A stretch of 9,538 bases of DNA, taken from contig JAFAFN010000482.1 of NCBI GenBank assembly GCA_023423475.1, positions 1 to 9,538 on the forward strand, written 5' to 3'. The translations under genes were made by a program, and so were the position numbers. The notes below the pieces were generated by a model. That model saw only the letters and a program-made list of their open reading frames with translations, was not told the origin of the DNA and ran no database searches. Position 1 is the first letter of the stretch, and each line of letters begins with the position of its first letter. The stretch is from Actinomycetes bacterium. Its GTDB lineage: Bacteria > Actinomycetota > Acidimicrobiia > Acidimicrobiales > Microtrichaceae. Shown here in pieces: positions 1 through 6,113 of the stretch.

Positions 1-349
1 CATCTGGTTCGAGACCAAGGGTCGCTCCCAGAAGGCGGTCAACATCGGACGCGATCCCCGCATGACCATCCTGATCGAGGACGGGCACACCTACGACACC
101 CTGCGCGGTGTGTCGTTCGAGGGCACCGCGGTGGTCTCCGAGGATCCCGACGACCTGTGGAAGGTCGGCGTGTCGGTCTGGGAGCGCTACAACGGCCCCT
201 ACTCCGACGAGGTGAAGCCGCTGGTCGAGTTCATGCTGCAGAAGCGCATCGCCGTTCGACTCGATGTGGACCGCGTGCGGTCCTGGGACCACCGCAAGCT
301 CGGCATGGACCCGATCCCCTTGGGTGGGAGCACCGCTGAGTACATCTGA
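1..349 (+). CDS. Pyridoxamine 5'-phosphate oxidase/F420-fold family protein (5' end outside the window)
   Basis: The reading frame is open from base 2, before the first ATG at 62, so this is the C-terminal ~115 residues of a longer protein; the ATG at 62 is internal. Visible landmarks are FETKGRSQKAVNIGRDPR, then MTILIEDG, then GVSFEGTAVV, and an ending with VRLDVDRVRSWDHRKLGM. This order (a basic Arg/Lys stretch, 'N...RDPR', a strand, 'G...EGTA', a closing strand with a W-D segment) is typical of the split-barrel flavin- or F420-binding PNPOx-like proteins common in actinobacteria. Such proteins are small cytosolic dimers that reduce or bind diverse substrates; the specific reaction cannot be assigned. 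The stop is TGA at 347-349, and the gene probably overlaps the start of the downstream channel gene. The family call is fairly firm; whether the cofactor is FMN or F420 is open. Confidence 0.75.
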   Translation, partial: IWFETKGRSQKAVNIGRDPRMTILIEDGHTYDTLRGVSFEGTAVVSEDPDDLWKVGVSVWERYNGPYSDEVKPLVEFMLQKRIAVRLDVDRVRSWDHRKLGMDPIPLGGSTAEYI

Positions 350-1142
350 ACCCGCGGCGGCAGAGGTCGCCGACGGGCAACCCGAGCCGCCGAGCGGCTG
401 GGCGCTGGCCTACGAGGTCGTACTCGGCGTGCTCGCCGTCGTGACCGTGGCGACGCTGTTCTCCAACTCGCGGTGGGCGATCGCTGTCAACTGGATCATC
501 TACGCGATCTTCCTGGTCGACGTCCTCGTGCGCGTGGCCCGCGACCCCGACCCACGGTCGTTCCCACGACGCAACTGGCCCGACCTGATCGCGCTGATCC
601 CCTTCGAGCTGTTCCGGCCGTTCCGCACGATCCGGCTGCTGCGACTCGTCCGGCTCTTCCGCGCGTTCCGACTGCTGCACCGGATCGGCCCGACCGTGCA
701 GGGCGTGCTGCGCCAGAACGGACTCGGCTACGTCCTGTTGTTCGCCGCTGCGCTGATCCTCATCGGCGGCACCGCGGTGGCCGTGCTCGAGGAGGGCATC
801 GACTCGTGGGGCGACGGCATCTGGTGGGCACTCGTCACCACCACGACCGTCGGCTACGGCGACATCGCACCCGAGGACCCACCCGGCCGCATGATCGCCG
901 TGGTGCTGATGGTCGTCGGCATCGGCACCCTGGGCATGATCACGGGCTCGATCGCCACGTACTTCACCAGGATCGGCGACGAGCGCCTTCCCAGCGACGT
1001 GCGCTACGTGCGCCAGCGCCTGGGCGAGTGGACCGCGATGAGCCACCCCGAACGCCGTCGTGTCGCGCGGCTGCTCGACCACATCGTCGAGGACGAGGAG
1101 CGAGACGCGGTGGGTGGCACCTCAGACCCTGCGGCGACGTGA
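324..1142 (+). CDS. Six-transmembrane voltage-gated-type potassium channel
   Basis: Predicted K+-selective ion channel of the inner membrane. Numbering from the GTG at 324 (272 aa): S1 about 26-46, S2 about 51-71, short S3 about 84-97 (NWPDLIALIPF), S4 98-120, S5 134-155, pore loop 165-176, selectivity filter TVGYGD at 175-180, S6 about 189-214. S4 carries Arg at every third position (98, 101, 104, 107, 110, 113, 116), the hallmark of a voltage sensor. The cytosolic tail is only about 55 residues, charged, with no RCK/TrkA-N domain. The start is uncertain. GTG 324 is the last in-frame start before S1 and overlaps the upstream gene by 26 bp; an in-frame ATG at 264 would add 20 residues that look like shadow translation of the previous gene. 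Neither has a clear Shine-Dalgarno sequence, so coupling to the upstream gene is possible. The 3' end overlaps the convergent dioxygenase gene by 21 bp. Confidence 0.9.
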   Translation: MGAPLSTSEPAAAEVADGQPEPPSGWALAYEVVLGVLAVVTVATLFSNSRWAIAVNWIIYAIFLVDVLVRVARDPDPRSFPRRNWPDLIALIPFELFRPFRTIRLLRLVRLFRAFRLLHRIGPTVQGVLRQNGLGYVLLFAAALILIGGTAVAVLEEGIDSWGDGIWWALVTTTTVGYGDIAPEDPPGRMIAVVLMVVGIGTLGMITGSIATYFTRIGDERLPSDVRYVRQRLGEWTAMSHPERRRVARLLDHIVEDEERDAVGGTSDPAAT

Positions 1143-1814
1143 GCCGGGCATCTGCGGCCCGCCCGAGTAGTGCTTGCCGTCGTAGAAGGTGGGCGAGGTG
1201 TCGGGGCGACCGCGTCGTGAGGTCCACCGCCAGGTGAGCGACACCCGGGAGCGCTCCGTCGGATGCGCAGGGACGCCGTGGAGCCAGTCGCGCTGACAGC
1301 GCCCGCCCATCACCAGCAGGTCACCGTGCCCCGGGTGCACCACGACGTCCTCGCTGGCGTCCTTCCGGGCGTCCGGGTCCGTCCACGAACGACGGGGTCG
1401 CAGCACGAACGGGCGCGCCTCGCCGAGCACGAGGATCGCGATCATCGTCTCGTCCAGCCACTTCATCTCGCGGTCGGAGTGCAGACCCTGGAAGTCGTCG
1501 CCGTTGCGGTAGTGGATCGCGGTGACGCCGGTGAACCGCGCGCGGTAGGCCGATTCGAGGTGCATCCCGGTCTGGCGCAACGCAGTGGTCGACTCGGGCC
1601 GGATCATGGCGCCGAGGCGACGTTCCTCGACGTAGTGGTCGAAGCGCCACACGTCGCTCGCCCACCAGTCGGTCGTGGTGAGCACGTGGTCCAGGAGTCC
1701 CTCGGGGTCCTTCGCGAACCCCCGACGGAGGTCCACCCAGGAGCGTCCGTCGCCGAGCGGCGTCCGTTCGACCGGTGCCGTCCGATCGATCTCGAGCTCC
1801 GGTGGATCACCCAC
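1122..1814 (-). CDS. AlkB-like 2-oxoglutarate/Fe(II)-dependent dioxygenase
   Basis: Predicted oxidative dealkylation enzyme of the AlkB superfamily, 230 aa. These enzymes repair N-alkylated bases in DNA or RNA, and some act on other substrates. The iron ligands fit H112-x-D114 (in GLHSDREMKW, preceded by HYRNGDDFQ) and H179 (in RDWLHGVP). The 2-oxoglutarate-binding Arg pair fits R190 and R196 in RSRVSLTWRW. The order 'YRNG...HSD...H...R.SLTWR' resembles the ALKBH2/3-like bacterial group. The start is a GTG at 1812-1814, chosen because AGGAGGG lies 12 nt upstream (1827-1833), a somewhat long spacing. It is divergent from the small membrane protein gene (71 bp between starts) and convergent with the K+ channel gene. 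The C-terminus ends in a basic tail (SRRRRV). Repair of nucleic-acid alkylation is inferred from the family; the substrate is not shown. Confidence 0.88.
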   Translation of the reverse strand: MGDPPELEIDRTAPVERTPLGDGRSWVDLRRGFAKDPEGLLDHVLTTTDWWASDVWRFDHYVEERRLGAMIRPESTTALRQTGMHLESAYRARFTGVTAIHYRNGDDFQGLHSDREMKWLDETMIAILVLGEARPFVLRPRRSWTDPDARKDASEDVVVHPGHGDLLVMGGRCQRDWLHGVPAHPTERSRVSLTWRWTSRRGRPDTSPTFYDGKHYSGGPQMPGSRRRRV

Positions 1815-1885
1815 AAGGCGACGGTACCCTCCTGCGGAGTCGGCACGTCCATCGGGGGAACGGCCGGATCACCACAGGGGGCAGC
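1815..1885. promoter_or_regulatory. Divergent intergenic region with ribosome binding sites for both flanking genes
   Basis: This 71-bp gap separates the GTG of the AlkB-like gene (minus) from the ATG of the membrane protein gene (plus), so it should carry promoters for both. Seen directly: a minus-strand AGGAGGG (1827-1833) upstream of the GTG, and a G-run (1877-1881) about 4 nt before the ATG at 1886. I could not find a convincing -35/-10 pair for either direction. A GGTACC palindrome sits at 1824-1829 but has no evident role. Confidence 0.4.
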
Positions 1886-2326
1886 ATGGCCAGGGACCGA
1901 GCATCACGCCGTTCGAGCGATCGAGGCGTCGTGGACCGGGCAGCGATCGTGATCGGGGGGCTGCGAGCGCTGTCGGGTGTGTCGTTCATCGTCGCGCCCG
2001 AGACCGCCAACCGGCTCTGGGGCGACGACGGCGACGTCGACACCACGGCCAGCCTGCTGCTGCGCTCGATGGGCTACCGGGACGCGCTCGTCGGCGGCCT
2101 GCTGGCGTCGAGCGGCTGGCGCGCCGGTGACCACACCGCCGGCTGGTTCCTCGCCTCGGCCGGCGCCGACGCCGCGGACCTGCTCGGCGGCCTCGCCAAC
2201 CACCACCGGATGTCCGAGAAGGCGCAGCGGCGAGGTCTCGGCGGCGCCGTGGTCGGCATCGGTGTCGGAGTGCTCGGCGCCGCGGCGGCCACCGCGGCGC
2301 GTCGCTCCCGCGCAGTTGGGGGTTGA
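1886..2326 (+). CDS. Small DUF4267-like integral membrane protein
   Basis: A 146-aa protein of unknown function. The start is ATG 1886, preceded by an AGGGGGC Shine-Dalgarno-like stretch; an in-frame ATG at 1775 would run back into the divergent gene and is rejected. After a basic N-terminus (ARDRASRRSSDR) come about four hydrophobic segments: near 19-37 (AIVIGGLRALSGVSFIVAP), near 60-77 (RSMGYRDALVGGLLAS), near 86-103 (GWFLASAGADAADLLGG), and near 119-136 (GGAVVGIGVGVLGAA). The pattern 'G..R...G.....AP......G', then 'R..GyRD...G', then 'a.aDa.D' recalls DUF4267-type proteins of actinobacteria. No catalytic residues stand out. The TGA stop (2324-2326) ends just before the putative tetR operator. 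The family match is by eye and moderate; the role is unknown. Confidence 0.65.
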   Translation: MARDRASRRSSDRGVVDRAAIVIGGLRALSGVSFIVAPETANRLWGDDGDVDTTASLLLRSMGYRDALVGGLLASSGWRAGDHTAGWFLASAGADAADLLGGLANHHRMSEKAQRRGLGGAVVGIGVGVLGAAAATAARRSRAVGG

Positions 2327-2327
2327 C

Positions 2328-2357
2328 CCAGTTACATAACGCCGTCAACATAACTGG
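2328..2357. promoter_or_regulatory. Putative TetR operator/promoter at the tetR-P450 start
   Basis: A perfect 7-bp inverted repeat, CCAGTTA (2328-2334) and TAACTGG (2351-2357), with a 16-nt spacer. Inside it lies a second small palindrome, GTTA-CA-TAAC (2331-2340), and the 7-mer ACATAAC occurs twice, exactly 14 bp apart (2334-2340, 2348-2354). The region is AT-rich against its surroundings. The right copy includes CATAAC (2349-2354), a passable -10 placed 5 nt before the tetR ATG, which has no Shine-Dalgarno sequence. A TTGACC at 2323-2328 could be a -35 but is 20 bp away, longer than ideal. The simplest reading is an autoregulatory TetR operator over a promoter for a leaderless tetR-P450 transcript. 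Confidence 0.6.
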
Positions 2358-2359
2358 CG

Positions 2360-3007
2360 ATGGCGACCCAGGGGGAACGACGCACCGCGACGCGTGACGC
2401 GCTGCTCGCGGCAGCTGCCGAGCTGTTCGCGCAGCAGGGTGTCGACAACTCCTCCGTCGACGCGATCGCCCGCGCAGCGGGCCGCACCTCGGGCGCGCTC
2501 TACGACCACTTCGGGTCGAAGGAGGGGCTGCTGTTCGCCCTGCTCGAAGGGTGGGTCGACGACGTCGCCGCCGTGGTCGCGGCGGAGCTCGTCAACGCGA
2601 CCACCCGGGACGAGCGCATCGCTGCGCTGTGGCACAACTTCGCCGACCCCGCGGTCGGTGACGGTCGCTGGATCGCGCTCGAGCACGAGCTGTGGACCTT
2701 CGCGACCCGCAACGACGAAGCCCGTGCCCGGCTCGCGGCCCGCTACCAGGACGCGTGGTCGCTCATCGACGCCGACCCGCTGTGGTCCGATGCGGCCGAG
2801 ACCGCCACCGGCACCGAGCGCTCGACGGGCGCCGTGCTCGTCGGTGTGCTGCTCGGACTCGAGATGGTCCGCCGGATCGACCCGGCGGCGATGACCGACG
2901 ACACCGCGATCGCCGCGCTGCGGCGAGTGCTCGACACCACCGAAGAACTCCACACATCCGACCAGGACCGGTCCCGGGGACCGGCCGACCAGGGGGCAAG
3001 CAGATGA
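2360..3007 (+). CDS. TetR/AcrR-family transcriptional regulator
   Basis: A 215-aa one-component regulator. The N-terminal DNA-binding domain (about 8-58) has the typical series: RDALLAAAAELFAQQGV, SSVDAIARAAG, then TSGALYDHFGSKEGLL (helix-turn-helix about 31-52). The rest is a variable all-helical ligand/dimer domain ending in a polar tail (HTSDQDRSRGPADQGASR) that looks disordered. The start is ATG 2360; it lacks an upstream Shine-Dalgarno sequence and lies directly after an operator-like inverted repeat, suggesting leaderless, self-regulated expression. Its TGA stop overlaps the P450 start (ATGA at 3004-3007), so the two are translationally coupled and the P450 is its likely target. The inducer is unknown; a substrate or product of the P450/amidohydrolase/nitroreductase set is a reasonable inference. 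Confidence 0.92.
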   Translation: MATQGERRTATRDALLAAAAELFAQQGVDNSSVDAIARAAGRTSGALYDHFGSKEGLLFALLEGWVDDVAAVVAAELVNATTRDERIAALWHNFADPAVGDGRWIALEHELWTFATRNDEARARLAARYQDAWSLIDADPLWSDAAETATGTERSTGAVLVGVLLGLEMVRRIDPAAMTDDTAIAALRRVLDTTEELHTSDQDRSRGPADQGASR

Positions 3008-4251
3008 GCATCACCGAGAACAACACCGACCTGACCCTCGACGACATCGATCTGCTCGCGCAGACCTGGGGTCGCCACGTCCCTCACGACCAGTTCGACC
3101 TGCTGCGCGCCGAGGCGCCCGTGTTCTGGCACCCCGAGCCGAACGGGCCGGGTTTCTGGGCCGTGACGAAGCACGACGACGTCCGCACCGTGAGCCGCGA
3201 CGTCGAGACGTTCTCGTCCGAGCTGGGCAGCACGTTCATTCCCGACCAGACCGAGGAGGCGATGGCGCAGATCCGCCTGACGATCCTCAACATGGACCCG
3301 CCCAAGCACCACCGCTACCGCCGACTGGTGTCCCGTGGTTTCACCCCGAGGGTGATCGCCAAGCTGATCGAGGACATCGACCACCGCGCAGAGGCGGTCG
3401 TCGACGAGATCGCCGAGCGCGGCGAGTGCGAGTTCGTCAACGACGTGGCCGCCAAGGTCCCGGTCCAGATGATCTGCGAGATGATCGGACTCGAGCCCGA
3501 GACGTGGCCGAAGATGGTCGAGCTGTCGAACCGGCTCATCGGCTCCTTCGACGACCCCGACTACCAGGTCGAGCCAGGTCAGGAGGAGCTCGCCGCGATG
3601 GAGGTCTACGCGATGTGCGACGCGGTCGCCGCGGACCGCCGGGTCAACCCTCGGGACGACATCATGACGGCCCTGGTCAACGCCGAGGTCGACGGCGAAC
3701 GCCTCGACGACCTCGACCTCAACCTCTTCTTCGTGACCCTCGTCGTCGCCGGCAACGAGACGACCCGCAACCTGATCAACCACTCGATGCTGGCGCTGAT
3801 GGAGCACCCCGAGCAGGCCCAGATGCTGCGCGACGACCCGAGCCTGTGGGACACCGCGGTCGAGGAGATGCTCCGCTGGGGCAGCTCGATCCACAACTTC
3901 CGTCGCACGGCGACCAAGGACACCGAGCTGAGCGGCGTGAAGATCTCCGCCGGCGAGAAGGTCGTCATCTACTACGCGTCGGCCAACCGCGACGAGGCCG
4001 TGTTCGAGGATCCGCACACCTTCGACATCACCCGCACGCCGAACGACCACGTGACCTTCGGTGGCGGCGGCGTGCACTACTGCCTGGGCGCCAGCCTGGC
4101 CCGTGCCGAGATCAAGGCGACCATGCGCCAGCTCGTCGACCGCCTGCCCGACATGCGTCTCGCCGGCCAGCCGGACCGACTGCACTCGGACTTCGTCAAC
4201 GGCATCAAGACCATGCCCGTGGTCTTCACCCCGGAGTCGCAGCGCAGCTGA
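3004..4251 (+). CDS. Cytochrome P450
   Basis: A soluble bacterial-type P450 monooxygenase, 415 aa, a normal length for the class. It needs separate ferredoxin/reductase partners, none of which are in the window. Motifs seen: I-helix AGNETTRN with the oxygen-activating acid/Thr pair (A249-T254), K-helix ExxR as E288-M-L-R291, and the heme-binding loop FGGGGVHYCLG with the cysteine ligand at 360. The segment MDPPKHHRYRRLVSRGFTPR resembles the C-helix region of bacterial CYPs that oxidise sterols, terpenes or other lipids (CYP125/142/124-like groups), but I cannot fix a family or substrate. The start is ATG 3004, overlapping the tetR stop by 4 bp; a longer in-frame extension back to 2692 runs antiparallel to good tetR coding sequence and is rejected. 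The stop codon lies inside the first unit of a 29-bp hairpin repeat array. Confidence 0.95.
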   Translation: MSITENNTDLTLDDIDLLAQTWGRHVPHDQFDLLRAEAPVFWHPEPNGPGFWAVTKHDDVRTVSRDVETFSSELGSTFIPDQTEEAMAQIRLTILNMDPPKHHRYRRLVSRGFTPRVIAKLIEDIDHRAEAVVDEIAERGECEFVNDVAAKVPVQMICEMIGLEPETWPKMVELSNRLIGSFDDPDYQVEPGQEELAAMEVYAMCDAVAADRRVNPRDDIMTALVNAEVDGERLDDLDLNLFFVTLVVAGNETTRNLINHSMLALMEHPEQAQMLRDDPSLWDTAVEEMLRWGSSIHNFRRTATKDTELSGVKISAGEKVVIYYASANRDEAVFEDPHTFDITRTPNDHVTFGGGGVHYCLGASLARAEIKATMRQLVDRLPDMRLAGQPDRLHSDFVNGIKTMPVVFTPESQRS

Positions 4252-4340
4252 GGCCCGAGTCACAGTCTCAGCGGAGCTGAGGCCCGAGCCGGAGTCTCAG
4301 CGGAGCTGAGGCCCGAGCCGGAGTCGCAGCGCAGCTGAAG
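4231..4340 (+). repeat. Four tandem 29-bp hairpin repeats spanning the P450 stop codon
   Basis: Units begin at 4231, 4260, 4289 and 4318 with an exact 29-bp period; the last is incomplete. Each contains a short stem-loop and a TGA. In units 2 and 3 the stem-loop is perfect: CTCAGC-GGA-GCTGAG (4267-4281 and 4296-4310). In units 1 and 4 it is CAGC-GCA-GCTG (4240-4250 and 4327-4337). Units 1 and 4 share CCGGAGTCGCAGCGCAGCTG; units 2 and 3 share the longer stem and the GGCCCGAG linker. Unit 1 is the end of the P450 coding sequence and its TGA is the P450 stop. There is no U-tract after the array. It may stabilise or attenuate the mRNA between the P450 and the amidohydrolase gene, or be a dispersed palindromic element; this is inference. 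Confidence 0.9.
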
Positions 4341-4344
4341 CACG

Positions 4345-4372
4345 TACACTCGGCTCCGACACACAAGGGGGG
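4345..4372 (+). promoter_or_regulatory. Possible internal promoter and ribosome binding site for the amidohydrolase gene
   Basis: After the hairpin array, TACACT (4345-4350) fits the actinobacterial -10 pattern TAnnnT, but no good -35 lies about 17 bp upstream. AAGGGGGG (4365-4372) is a strong Shine-Dalgarno sequence 4 nt before the GTG start at 4377 and decides that start. The site could give the amidohydrolase-nitroreductase pair expression independent of the tetR-P450 promoter. Confidence 0.4.
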
Positions 4373-4376
4373 CTTT

Positions 4377-6113
4377 GTGAACGATCTGGTCATCCGCAAC
4401 GGGACGATCGTCGACGGCACGGGAGCCGAGGCGTTCGTCGGTGACATCGCGATCAACGACGGACGGGTCAGCTCGGTCGTGCGTGCAGGTGACGGCATCG
4501 ATGTCGGCGACGGCGCCGATGAGATCGACGCGACCGGCCTGCTGGTCACCCCGGGGTGGGTCGACATCCACACCCACTACGACGGCCAGGCCACCTGGGA
4601 CGAGGTGCTCGCCCCGACCGCGTGGCACGGCGTCACCACGCTCGTCATGGGCAACTGCGGTGTCGGGTTCGCACCGGCCGCGCCCGAGCGCCGCGACTGG
4701 CTGATCGGCCTGATGGAAGGCGTCGAGGACATCCCCGGCACCGCGCTGGCCGAGGGCATCGAGTGGAGTTGGGAGACCTTCCCCGAGTACCTCGACGCGC
4801 TCGGTGAGCGCCGCTGGACGATGGACGTCGGCACCCAGATCGCCCACGGCGCGGTGCGCGCCTACGTCATGGGCGAGCGAGGTGCCCGCAACGAGCCGGC
4901 GACGCCGGAGGACATCGCCCGGATGAAGGAGATCGTGCGGGACGCGGTCGACGCCGGTGCGCTCGGCTTCTCGACGTCGCGCACCATCGCCCACGTCGCG
5001 ATCGACGGCGAGCCGGTGCCCGGCACCTTCGCTGCCGAGGACGAGCTGTTCGGCATCGGATCGGCCCTCGGCGAGCTCGGCACCGGCGTCTTCGAGCTCG
5101 CACCCCAGGGTGCTGCGGGTGAGGACATCGTCGGGCCCGCACAAGAGGTCGACTGGATGCGACGCCTCTCGGCGAAGATCGACCGACCCGTCACCTTCGC
5201 CCTGATCCAGGTCGACTCGGCGCCCGGGCTGTGGCGCGAGTTGATGGACGCGTCGCTCGCTGCGGTCGACGACGGCGCCGACATCTGGCCCCAGGTCGCC
5301 GGACGGGCGACCGGTCTGCTCTCGGGACTGCAGACGACCTACGGCTTCTTCGACGCCTTCCCCGCGTACCAGGAGCTGCGCGCCCGGGGCCTGTCGCACG
5401 AGGAGCTGGTCGAGGAGCTGCGCCGCCCCGAGGTGCGCGAGGCGATCCTCGGTTGGGAGCCCGACGAGGCGACCCGCACGAGCCTGGCCGGTGCCTACGG
5501 CCGGACCTACCTGTTGGGCGACCCGCCTGACTACGAACCCGGCCCCGAGCGTTCGCTCGCCGGCATCGCCGAGGCGAACGGCGTCACCCCGGAAGAGGTC
5601 GCCTACGACGCGCTGCTCGCGGACGACGGCAACGGCCTGCTCTACGTCCCGATCCTGAACTACGCGGACGGTGGCCTGGACCCGGTTCGGGAGATGTTCC
5701 TGCACCCCCGCGCCGCTGCCGGGCTCGCGGATGGGGGTGCCCACTGCGGCGTCATCTGCGATGCCTCCATGCCCACGTTCATGCTGACCCACTGGACCCG
5801 TGACCGTTCCAGGGGCGAGACGCTGCCCCTCGAGTGGGTCGTGAAGAAGCAGAGCCACGACACCGCCCGCCTGTACGGCCTGGGCGACCGCGGCACCCTC
5901 GAGGTCGGCATGCTCGGCGACGTGAACATCATCGACTACGACCGTCTGCAGCTCGGCAATCCGTACGTCGCCCACGACCTGCCCGCCGGTGGCTCGCGAC
6001 TGCTGCAGAACGCGACGGGCTACGTCGCCACGATCAAGTCCGGCGAGGTCACCTTCGCCGAGGGAACCGAGACGGGCGCCCGACCGGGTGTCCTGCTGCG
6101 AGGAGCACGATGA
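4377..6113 (+). CDS. Amidohydrolase-superfamily protein, N-acyl-D-amino-acid deacylase-like
   Basis: A 578-aa amidohydrolase with the N-terminal composite beta-sandwich start (DLVIRNGTIVDGTG), the first metal-binding motif H65-T-H67 (GWVDIHTHYDGQ), and the NCG segment with C94 (MGNCGVGFAP), which corresponds to the bridging cysteine of D-aminoacylases. A late LADGGAHCG (D452, H456) fits the catalytic Asp region, and 'GTLEVGMLGDVNIIDYDRL' is the usual C-terminal sandwich closure. D-aminoacylases hydrolyse N-acyl-D-amino acids. However, where they carry a metal-ligand His (a strand like 'SHxK'), this protein reads TFALIQVDS (about 273-281), so the metal centre may differ and the substrate is uncertain. 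The length is longer than classic D-aminoacylase (about 480 aa) but usual for the subgroup often annotated this way in actinobacteria. The start is GTG 4377 with a strong Shine-Dalgarno sequence. Its TGA overlaps the nitroreductase ATG by 4 bp, so the two are co-translated. Confidence 0.85.
   Translation: MNDLVIRNGTIVDGTGAEAFVGDIAINDGRVSSVVRAGDGIDVGDGADEIDATGLLVTPGWVDIHTHYDGQATWDEVLAPTAWHGVTTLVMGNCGVGFAPAAPERRDWLIGLMEGVEDIPGTALAEGIEWSWETFPEYLDALGERRWTMDVGTQIAHGAVRAYVMGERGARNEPATPEDIARMKEIVRDAVDAGALGFSTSRTIAHVAIDGEPVPGTFAAEDELFGIGSALGELGTGVFELAPQGAAGEDIVGPAQEVDWMRRLSAKIDRPVTFALIQVDSAPGLWRELMDASLAAVDDGADIWPQVAGRATGLLSGLQTTYGFFDAFPAYQELRARGLSHEELVEELRRPEVREAILGWEPDEATRTSLAGAYGRTYLLGDPPDYEPGPERSLAGIAEANGVTPEEVAYDALLADDGNGLLYVPILNYADGGLDPVREMFLHPRAAAGLADGGAHCGVICDASMPTFMLTHWTRDRSRGETLPLEWVVKKQSHDTARLYGLGDRGTLEVGMLGDVNIIDYDRLQLGNPYVAHDLPAGGSRLLQNATGYVATIKSGEVTFAEGTETGARPGVLLRGAR

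Noticed and set aside
1263..1952. Plus-strand open frame of 229 codons opposite the AlkB-like gene
   Set aside because: The minus strand has clear Fe(II)/2-oxoglutarate motifs; the plus frame has no domain and would overrun the divergent promoter region.
2743..4263. Minus-strand open frame (506 codons) opposite the P450 gene
   Set aside because: The opposite strand encodes a P450 with all signature motifs; this frame shows only mirrored codon bias (runs of VDE/HRV) and no domain.
4231..4340. CRISPR array, because the 29-bp repeat length matches type I repeats
   Set aside because: The units are directly contiguous with no spacers between them, and no cas gene is nearby.
4252..4340. Simple intrinsic terminator after the P450 gene
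   Set aside because: The hairpins are short with no following T-run, and the same-strand amidohydrolase gene follows closely; at most they attenuate or protect the transcript.
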